Below are positions 23,309 to 28,476 of a stretch of 28,476 nucleotides of DNA, one piece after another. The DNA is taken from the NCBI GenBank assembly GCA_016794735.1, contig JAEUJK010000198.1:1-28476 (forward strand). Direction: 5' to 3'. Within the stretch, counting starts at the first letter, position 1, and every line of letters starts with the position of its first letter. The stretch comes from Gemmatimonadota bacterium. GTDB lineage: Bacteria > Gemmatimonadota > Gemmatimonadetes > Gemmatimonadales > Gemmatimonadaceae. The position numbers and the translations under genes are program-made. The notes under the pieces were generated by a model. That model searched no databases, was not told where the DNA came from, and was given only the letters and a program-made list of their open reading frames with translations.

Positions 23309-23535
23309 GTACCGACTCCTGGCGCAGCGCGCCTGAAAGACTGCCGCACCGAACGACGCGCGATCCTGGAACGATCACGAGGTCCGGAGGGTGATCACGA
23401 CAATGTGAGGGGAGAGCCGAATCTAGCGCATCGGCCGGAATGCCGGGAGCATGATCGTTGACCCCGAGGGAGAGATTCAACTAGGTTAACCCATTGGCAC
23501 GCTTGCAGTTGGGCAACTCCGTGTAACGACCCCCG
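23309..23535. promoter_or_regulatory. aspS-rlmN divergent regulatory region with opposed promoters and direct repeats
   Basis: This 227-nt divergent region has two candidate sigma-70-like promoters. Rightward, TTGACC (23458-23463) and TAGGTT (23482-23487) are 18 nt apart and would give a leader of about 40 nt to rlmN. Leftward, minus-strand TTGAAT (23480-23475) and GATCAT (23456-23451) are also 18 nt apart and would give a leader of about 130 nt to aspS. They overlap head to head. Two GATCACGA direct repeats at 23373-23380 and 23393-23400 are spaced 20 bp, two helical turns. The promoter calls are by eye and tentative. Confidence 0.4.
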
Positions 23536-24657
23536 ATGGCGATCGAGCGAGAAAACCTCCTGGCCCTGCCGCTCGACGTCGCGCGCGAGCGGATTTCGGC
23601 GTTTTTGGAGGCCCGCGGCGAGCCCCGCTTTCGGGTGGACCAGGTGTTCCGCCGGCTGTGGGCCGACCCTGTGCGGACCTTCGAGGAGATCACCGAACTC
23701 CCGCGGGCGCTCCGCTCCGCGTTGGACGAGGCCTTCACGATCCCGGGCCTCGAACTCGTCACCGAGCAAGCCTCCAGCGACGGCACTCGCAAGTTCCTCT
23801 TTCGCCTCGACGACGGGCAGTCCATCGAGACCGTGTCGATCCCGGACGGGGACCGCGTGACCTTCTGCATCTCGTCGCAGGCCGGGTGTGCGCTGCAATG
23901 CGCCTTTTGCGCCACCGGCGTGATGGGGTTCGCGCGCAACCTGCGCATCGACGAGATCGCGGGACAGGTGCGGGCCCTGGCCCTGATGTCGCCACCGCTT
24001 CGGGCGACCAACATCGTGTTCATGGGAATGGGCGAGCCCCTCATGAACTGGGAGGCGGTCTCGGCCACGCTGACCATCCTCAACCGCCCCGAGGGGTTCG
24101 GGATCGGGGCCCGACACATCACCGTCTCCACCGTCGGCGTGCTCCCCGGCATCGTGGCCCTCGGGGCGCGCCCCGAGCAGTTCCGCCTGGCCATCTCGAT
24201 CCACGCCCCAAACGATGCCCTGCGCCGGCGCCTGATGCCGATCAACGTGAAGTACCCGTTGGCCGAGGTCATCGCCGCCGCCCGGGCCTTCGACCGGCGG
24301 GTGACGTTCGAGTACGTCATGCTCGGCGGGGTCAACGACCAGGGGGAACACGCCACCGAGCTGGCGCGGCTCGCCCGGGACTGCGGCGCCTTCGTGAACC
24401 TCATCCCGCTGCACCCGGGGGGCGCTGGTGGGTTCCTGCCCTCCACGCCGAGCGAGATGCGCGACTTCGCCGCGCGGCTGCGGCGCGAGGGGGTCGAGGT
24501 GGCAATTCGCCGGAGCCGCGGGATGGACATCGCGGCCGCCTGCGGCCAGCTACGGGTTGAACGGCTGCGGCGGCGGGCGCCAGCGCGCCCCGATGAGGAT
24601 GGTGAGGTCCACGTATCGCCCGGAGTCGGGCCGCGCCTGGATGGGGGCGCCGCCTAA
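23536..24657 (+). CDS. rlmN: Dual-specificity 23S rRNA/tRNA (adenine-C2) methyltransferase RlmN
   Basis: A 373-residue radical-SAM enzyme that methylates C2 of A2503 in 23S rRNA and A37 of some tRNAs. The N-terminal helical domain is followed by VTFCISSQAGCALQCAFC. This includes the CxxxCxxC 4Fe-4S ligands (C118, C122, C125) and an upstream Cys at 111, seven residues before the cluster as in E. coli. The methyl-carrying Cys equivalent is C336 in GMDIAAACGQL. MGMGEPLMNW and SIHAPNDALRRRLMP are conserved. ATG 23536 gives the expected N-terminus (L.LPLDVARE). The protein runs about 37 residues past C336, and the last 35 codons overlap the convergent LytR_C gene. The TAA stop lies inside a GCCTAAC word. 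Confidence 0.96.
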   Translation: MAIERENLLALPLDVARERISAFLEARGEPRFRVDQVFRRLWADPVRTFEEITELPRALRSALDEAFTIPGLELVTEQASSDGTRKFLFRLDDGQSIETVSIPDGDRVTFCISSQAGCALQCAFCATGVMGFARNLRIDEIAGQVRALALMSPPLRATNIVFMGMGEPLMNWEAVSATLTILNRPEGFGIGARHITVSTVGVLPGIVALGARPEQFRLAISIHAPNDALRRRLMPINVKYPLAEVIAAARAFDRRVTFEYVMLGGVNDQGEHATELARLARDCGAFVNLIPLHPGGAGGFLPSTPSEMRDFAARLRREGVEVAIRRSRGMDIAAACGQLRVERLRRRAPARPDEDGEVHVSPGVGPRLDGGAA

Positions 24658-24966
24658 CGCTTCACTCGCGAGGCGCGCCCATTCCGGGTGCCCGGTACGG
24701 TCGATCACCAGGTTCGAGTCCCGCCGGGCTTCGTCCCCCGTGAAGCGCACCACGTCGAAGCCCGCATCGCGGAGCACGAAGGTCGCGCGACGCGCCAGTC
24801 CGCGGACGTCCGACGCGTTGAGCACCTCCACGCGGATGCGCGTGCCCTCGGGCACCACGCGCGCGACCGCCGCGGCGTAGGGCGCCGGCCGGCGCATCCA
24901 CCACCAGCCACCACCGGCGAGCACGGCCACGACCGCGGCCCCGAGGATCAGCGTACGGCGTTCCAC
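24550..24966 (-). CDS. Membrane-anchored LytR C-terminal-domain (LytR_C) protein
   Basis: A 138-residue protein. An N-terminal transmembrane or uncleaved signal anchor (LILGAAVVAVLAGGGWWW, about 5-22) is followed by one LytR_C domain, RIRVEVLNASDVRGLARRATFVLRDAGFDVV, ending RYVDLTILIGARW. In Gram-positives this domain accompanies LytR-CpsA-Psr enzymes; stand-alone versions are widespread in other phyla and of unknown function, probably envelope-related. The start is a GTG at 24966, inside the last codons of yqeK (19-nt overlap). The 3' end overlaps convergent rlmN by 108 nt. The position after yqeK is typical of nadD/yqeK/rsfS-type neighbourhoods. Confidence 0.82.
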   Translation of the reverse strand: MERRTLILGAAVVAVLAGGGWWWMRRPAPYAAAVARVVPEGTRIRVEVLNASDVRGLARRATFVLRDAGFDVVRFTGDEARRDSNLVIDRTGHPEWARLASEALGGAPIQARPDSGRYVDLTILIGARWRPPPQPFNP

Positions 24967-25511
24967 AGGGCCACCGTCTGGGGAAAGAGGGGTTTGCCAT
25001 CACGAATGGCCCACGCCAGGCGCCACCGCACCACCTGGCGAAAGCTGCCCTCGAAGTCGTTAGGCACGGCGTCACGCAACGCGGCGCGCTCCTCGGCGGC
25101 AAAACTCCGGCCGGGCTCGAGGAAATCCGCGAGGTACAGCGCGCGACCCGTGCGCCCCCACGAGGCGTCGCCCAGGGTGTGCCAGCAGATGGCTGCGAGG
25201 ACGTCCTCGCGTCGCTCGCCCTCGGCCACCAGGCGCGCGGCGGCGGCCGGCCCGTGCCACGCGTTGGATGGGAGCGACGCCAGGGGACCCGCCCACGTGC
25301 GGAGGACGTCGTCGTCCGCATCGCGCAGCGCATCGTGCCAACGCCCGGCGTCGTGCCATGCCCGGGCCTCGTCAGGCGCGAGCCCCATCGCCACCGCCCA
25401 CGCGTCGAGCAACGCCGTAACGCGCTCGATGTGCGCCCGACGGCGCGGGCCCACGACTGCCCACGCGGGCAGCAGGGTGTCGGGTTCGATCACGGTGTCT
25501 GGGGACGTCAC
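24948..25511 (-). CDS. yqeK: YqeK-like HD-domain nucleotide hydrolase
   Basis: A 187-residue HD-superfamily protein. The HD dyad is in DAGRWHDALRD; further ligands are the His in NAWHGPAAA, the CWHTLGDASWG segment, and the Asp in LYLADFLEPGR, which corresponds to the LYlADyIEPgR signature of YqeK. YqeK proteins are symmetrical diadenosine tetraphosphate hydrolases that yield ADP. The N-terminal HIERV replaces the more usual R..HtlgV. It starts at a GTG 34 nt downstream of the chemoreceptor-like gene and is coupled to the LytR_C gene. The adenylyltransferase gene nadD, often adjacent, is not seen. Confidence 0.8.
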   Translation of the reverse strand: MTSPDTVIEPDTLLPAWAVVGPRRRAHIERVTALLDAWAVAMGLAPDEARAWHDAGRWHDALRDADDDVLRTWAGPLASLPSNAWHGPAAAARLVAEGERREDVLAAICWHTLGDASWGRTGRALYLADFLEPGRSFAAEERAALRDAVPNDFEGSFRQVVRWRLAWAIRDGKPLFPQTVALWNAVR

Positions 25512-25545
25512 GGGCGAGCGGCGGAAAGTCCGGAAGCTCTGCGAC

Positions 25546-27612
25546 CTAGCCGAGTCGAGTCAACTGGCGCGTCATCTCGGCGAGCGATCCAGCCAGGTCG
25601 CGGAGCGACTGGGACGTGGCCTCGAGCTCACCGAGCGCGCGGGCCTGGGCCACCGCGGCCTGGCTCACCTCCCCCGCCCCCTTGGCGTTGTCCTGGGAAA
25701 TCGTCGCGATGCGCTCCACGCGCGCACGCACGAGCGCGACGCTGCCTTCCTGCGCCCGGGACACGTCGGCGATCTGGCGAATGCCGACGGTCGCGTTTTC
25801 CACCGCATCGCGAATCGCCGCCAGCGCATCGTGGGCCGCCCCGGACAACGACTCGACATCACCCACGAGTTCACGCCCACGTACCATCTGCCGACTCGCG
25901 CGCTGCACCTGTTCGCCGAGCGAGACCACGAGCTGGGTGACGTCATCCGAGGCGCGCGCACTTTGCTCCGCCAGGCGTCGGATCTCGTCGGCGACCACGG
26001 CGAAGCCACGGCCCTGCTCTCCTGCGCGCGCTGCCTCGATCGCCGCGTTCAGGGCGAGCAGGTTCGTTTGTTCGGCGAGGTCGCGGATGATCGCCAGGAA
26101 CGACGCGGCACGCCCGGCCTGTTCGGTGAGGTCGCTCAACACGCCGGTGCTGTCACTGACGAAGCCCTTGGCTTCGTCGAGTCGGGCGAGTGCGTCGCCG
26201 ACAGTCGTGCGATGCGCATCCGCGAGTGAGGCGGCCCGCTCGGATGCCGACGCGGCGCCCAGCACGTCGGCGGCGATGCGTGTGGTCCCCGCATGCAGCG
26301 CCTCCACCGCGGCGTGGCTTGCACCAAGCTGCTCGCTCTCTTCCGTGATGGCCCGCGTGATGGCCGCCGCGGACCGGGCGACGGCCTCGCCCTCGTGGCG
26401 CATGTCGCGCGCGGTGTGCGTGAGGGCCTGGACCTCATGCTCGAGCCGGGCCACCGAGTCCACCAGCGGACGACGCAGGTCCTGGATCTGCATGATCGTC
26501 GCGACGTGACCGGCCAACCGCTCCACGAGGGCGAGGTCCTTCGCGTGGTAGACGTCACGCTTCTGGTGATGCACCTCGACGAGCCCGAGGGTGCGATCGC
26601 CGAAGCGCAGCGGCGCGGTGATCACGCTGCGCACGCCACGCGATGCGAGCGTCTCGGTTCGGGTGTCGCGCGCCGTGTCTGGCACGAGGCGCGCCCCGGT
26701 GGCCGCGAGGACATCACGTTGCAGGGGATCCGGCACCGCCGGCTCTTCCCGGCATTGGCCACTCGTCGCGTACAGGTGATGGAGCCGGCCGTCGTGCCAG
26801 CGGTACACATGCAGGTCGCGCCAGTCCACCAGGCGATGCGCGACTCCACTCGCGTGGTGCATGGCGTCGGTGAACGAGGCATCGGACCGGATCGCGCGCT
26901 CGATCTCGTGCACGACGTTGAGTTCCTCGGCCTCGATGGCTTCCTGCACGATGCGCCGGAAGAGCATGGAGGCAAAGGCCACCGCCGCCGCCACCACGGT
27001 CCATCCCAGGGGCCCCACATCCTGCACGGTGAAGGTTGTCACCAGCGCCCCGAAGGCCGAGGCGGCGCCGACGATCACTTCGTACCGGAGAATGAAGCCG
27101 CGTTCGGCGGGGCCGAGCTTCCCACGGTCGAGCAGCGAGAAGTACTGGAGCGCGCGTCCAAGGATGAAGTGCGCGGCAAAGAACGTGGCGAGCGCGGGTA
27201 CACGCTCCGCACGCAAGACGGCACCACCACCGCCATCCACGAGGCACACCACCGCGTACCATCCCCACGCAGCGGCGAGCGTGAGCACCTCGCGGCCGGC
27301 GTTGATCAACGCCCATGACCACTGCTTGCGGTGCACGAGCACGTCGGCGAGGACCGTTCCCAGGACGACACCAGCGCTCGTCGCCGGCAACCCGCCGATG
27401 AGCGCTCCGGAGAGGGCCACGAACGCCGTGCCGGTGAGTGCGGTGTACTTGGTGAGCGGGACCGGCCGCCATCGAGCCGCGATGAGGGCACCCGCGGTCA
27501 CGAGCGCGACAACCACCCCGGGCATGGACAGGGGCTGCTGGAACAGCAGCACCCCGGCGACGACGAGGCCGAGGATCCCGACCAGGCGAGGGACCACCCC
27601 CGCCAGCGTCAC
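25546..27612 (-). CDS. Membrane-anchored GAF chemoreceptor-like (MCP signalling) protein
   Basis: A 688-residue protein. The N-terminal about 225 residues form six or seven hydrophobic segments with short loops, a membrane sensory or anchoring region with no periplasmic ligand domain. A GAF-like domain follows (about 240-380, SVITAPLRFGDRTLGLVEVHH). The C-terminal methyl-accepting signalling hairpin has the conserved tip LAEQTNLLALNAAIEAARAGEQGRGFAVVADEIRRLAEQSA, where receptors contact CheA and CheW. No HAMP domain is apparent, and the C-terminus (RQLTRLG) lacks a CheR-tethering WxxxF-type pentapeptide. It starts at GTG 27612, 27 nt after the HD-GYP gene, in an apparent operon. No che genes lie in the window. 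Confidence 0.88.
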   Translation of the reverse strand: MTLAGVVPRLVGILGLVVAGVLLFQQPLSMPGVVVALVTAGALIAARWRPVPLTKYTALTGTAFVALSGALIGGLPATSAGVVLGTVLADVLVHRKQWSWALINAGREVLTLAAAWGWYAVVCLVDGGGGAVLRAERVPALATFFAAHFILGRALQYFSLLDRGKLGPAERGFILRYEVIVGAASAFGALVTTFTVQDVGPLGWTVVAAAVAFASMLFRRIVQEAIEAEELNVVHEIERAIRSDASFTDAMHHASGVAHRLVDWRDLHVYRWHDGRLHHLYATSGQCREEPAVPDPLQRDVLAATGARLVPDTARDTRTETLASRGVRSVITAPLRFGDRTLGLVEVHHQKRDVYHAKDLALVERLAGHVATIMQIQDLRRPLVDSVARLEHEVQALTHTARDMRHEGEAVARSAAAITRAITEESEQLGASHAAVEALHAGTTRIAADVLGAASASERAASLADAHRTTVGDALARLDEAKGFVSDSTGVLSDLTEQAGRAASFLAIIRDLAEQTNLLALNAAIEAARAGEQGRGFAVVADEIRRLAEQSARASDDVTQLVVSLGEQVQRASRQMVRGRELVGDVESLSGAAHDALAAIRDAVENATVGIRQIADVSRAQEGSVALVRARVERIATISQDNAKGAGEVSQAAVAQARALGELEATSQSLRDLAGSLAEMTRQLTRLG

Positions 27613-27639
27613 AGGTGGGCGCCCGGCGGCCGCCCCGCG

Positions 27640-28476
27640 TCAGACGAAGTAGTCGCCGACATTGATCCCGTACCGCTCGGGGTTGTCCGTCTTGATGATC
27701 GTGCGCTTGAAGGCGCCGGTTGGCCCGGTCTCCGTGAGGTCCACCAGGTGCCCCGGGTACAGGATGTTGCCGCGTGCGTCGCTGACCACGCGCACGATGG
27801 GGCGCGACAGTGCCTCCGGTCGCGGCGACGATGCATGCACCAGCGCGAGCTCGAAGGTGTCGAGCACGACGAGGGTGCCGACCGGGAAGACGCCGAGCAG
27901 GTTGATGAAGCCCTTCACGATGACCGGGTCGAACCCGCGCCGGGCGTTGTCGCGCATCCCGGCGAGCACCGCGGCCGGTGACAATGGCACCGTCTGGTAG
28001 GCGCGCCGCGAGGTCGCGGCATCGAAGCCGTCGGCGACGGCCACGATGCGACTAAAGATGCTCTGCTCTCGCGGACGCACCGGGCGCGGGTACCCGGTGA
28101 GGTCGGTCTTCATGTGATGCTCGAACGCCACGACCATCGCGCGATACGGCAGCTCCTGCTGCCCGCGCATGTGGAACAACGCGAGGACGCCGAGCCACGG
28201 ATGCGCCGCCAGCCAGCGCCAGTCGTCGTCACTCAGCCCCTCGACCTTGTTGAGCACGGTGAGCGGCACGCGGGACTTCCCGATGTCGTGGAAGAGCGCG
28301 GCGAGCCCCAGGTCATACAGCTGGAGCTTGGACAACCCGAGCCGTCGACCGAGGGCCACCGAGAAGATGCAAACGTTCACCGAGTGGGTGAACGTGTATT
28401 CGTCGTAGTCGCGAATCGTGGTGAGGCCGAGCAGCGACGTTTCCTCGTTGAGGATCTGGTCGACGATCGACTGCAC
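27640..28476 (-). CDS. HD-GYP domain phosphodiesterase, 5' end beyond window
   Basis: The last 278 codons of an HD-GYP protein; the frame is open at the window edge, and the GTG there may be internal. HD-GYP domains hydrolyse cyclic di-GMP (sometimes cGAMP). Conserved ligands are present: His in TFTHSVNV, HD in LFHDIGKSRVP, the double His in AFEHHMKTDLTGYP, and ADGFDAATSRRAYQ. The GYP triplet is intact, though the preceding loop (MKTDLT) differs from the usual ERxDGSG. A C-terminal region of about 80 residues with a beta-rich pattern (RVVSDARGNILYPGHLVDL) follows. It is probably active and co-transcribed with the receptor-like gene 27 nt downstream. Confidence 0.9.
   Translation of the reverse strand: MQSIVDQILNEETSLLGLTTIRDYDEYTFTHSVNVCIFSVALGRRLGLSKLQLYDLGLAALFHDIGKSRVPLTVLNKVEGLSDDDWRWLAAHPWLGVLALFHMRGQQELPYRAMVVAFEHHMKTDLTGYPRPVRPREQSIFSRIVAVADGFDAATSRRAYQTVPLSPAAVLAGMRDNARRGFDPVIVKGFINLLGVFPVGTLVVLDTFELALVHASSPRPEALSRPIVRVVSDARGNILYPGHLVDLTETGPTGAFKRTIIKTDNPERYGINVGDYFV

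Noticed and set aside
21116..23461. 781-codon plus-strand frame opposite aspS and phoH
   Set aside because: It is antisense to two unmistakable conserved genes and has no domain-like patterning.
23395..24530. Minus-strand frames of about 340 codons opposite rlmN
   Set aside because: rlmN has all catalytic motifs on the plus strand; the antisense frames are compositionally skewed.
1..28476. CRISPR array, tRNA or rRNA genes, insertion sequences, prophage
   Set aside because: I saw no regularly spaced repeats, no T-arm-like consensus with cloverleaf potential, no transposase motifs and no terminal inverted repeats flanking a gene; composition looks uniform throughout.

Overview
The window is high-GC bacterial DNA with dense coding, many GTG starts, few clear Shine-Dalgarno sites and long runs of genes joined by 1-4 nt overlaps. 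Gene content (paired periplasmic amidohydrolases, ybeZYX, a long U32 protein, an isobutyryl-CoA-type mutase) and a recurrent GTTAGGC word suggest a Gemmatimonadota-like organism. That placement is inference; no marker search could be run.

Layout. 1-77: the 5' end of an ECF-type sigma factor on the minus strand. 181/205-2951: two plus-strand, translationally coupled, exported amidohydrolase-family proteins; the first keeps the metal-binding histidines and the second has lost them. 2952-3091: two hairpins between converging transcripts. 3092-5363 (minus): rng-rplU-rpmA, RNA processing and ribosomal proteins L21 and L27. 5364-5720: non-coding with hairpins. 5721-7525 (minus): an acyl-CoA dehydrogenase coupled to an ICMT/PEMT-type membrane methyltransferase.

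7753-23308 (minus) is one nearly gapless co-directional block. In transcription order it holds aspS, phoH, ybeY, two CBS/HlyC-CorC-type membrane proteins, meaB, the large mutase subunit, a SAM methyltransferase, a 24-codon micro-ORF, the B12-binding mutase subunit, an acyl-CoA carboxylase beta subunit, a split AtuA pair, a 53-residue membrane protein and a U32/RlhA-like protein. It joins the conserved translation and ribosome-maturation cluster to a carbon-skeleton-rearranging acyl-CoA module. The mutase carries the Phe/Gln pair of isobutyryl-CoA mutase, not the Tyr/Arg pair of methylmalonyl-CoA mutase, so I read the module as branched-chain acyl-CoA (valine, leucine or isoprenoid-type) catabolism feeding n-butyryl-CoA into beta-oxidation, with MeaB as the mutase chaperone.

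23536-24657 (plus): rlmN, whose 3' end overlaps a convergent LytR_C-domain gene by 108 nt. 24550-28476 (minus): in transcription order an HD-GYP protein cut by the window end, a membrane-anchored GAF chemoreceptor-like protein, yqeK and the LytR_C protein.

I saw no tRNA, rRNA, CRISPR array, insertion sequence or phage gene. The least conventional features are the F90/Q208 mutase beside a split AtuA and an orphan carboxylase beta subunit, a methyltransferase frame with no ordinary start codon, the paired active/inactive amidohydrolases, the GTTAGGC word that accounts for most TTA leucine codons, and the rlmN/LytR_C antisense coding overlap.
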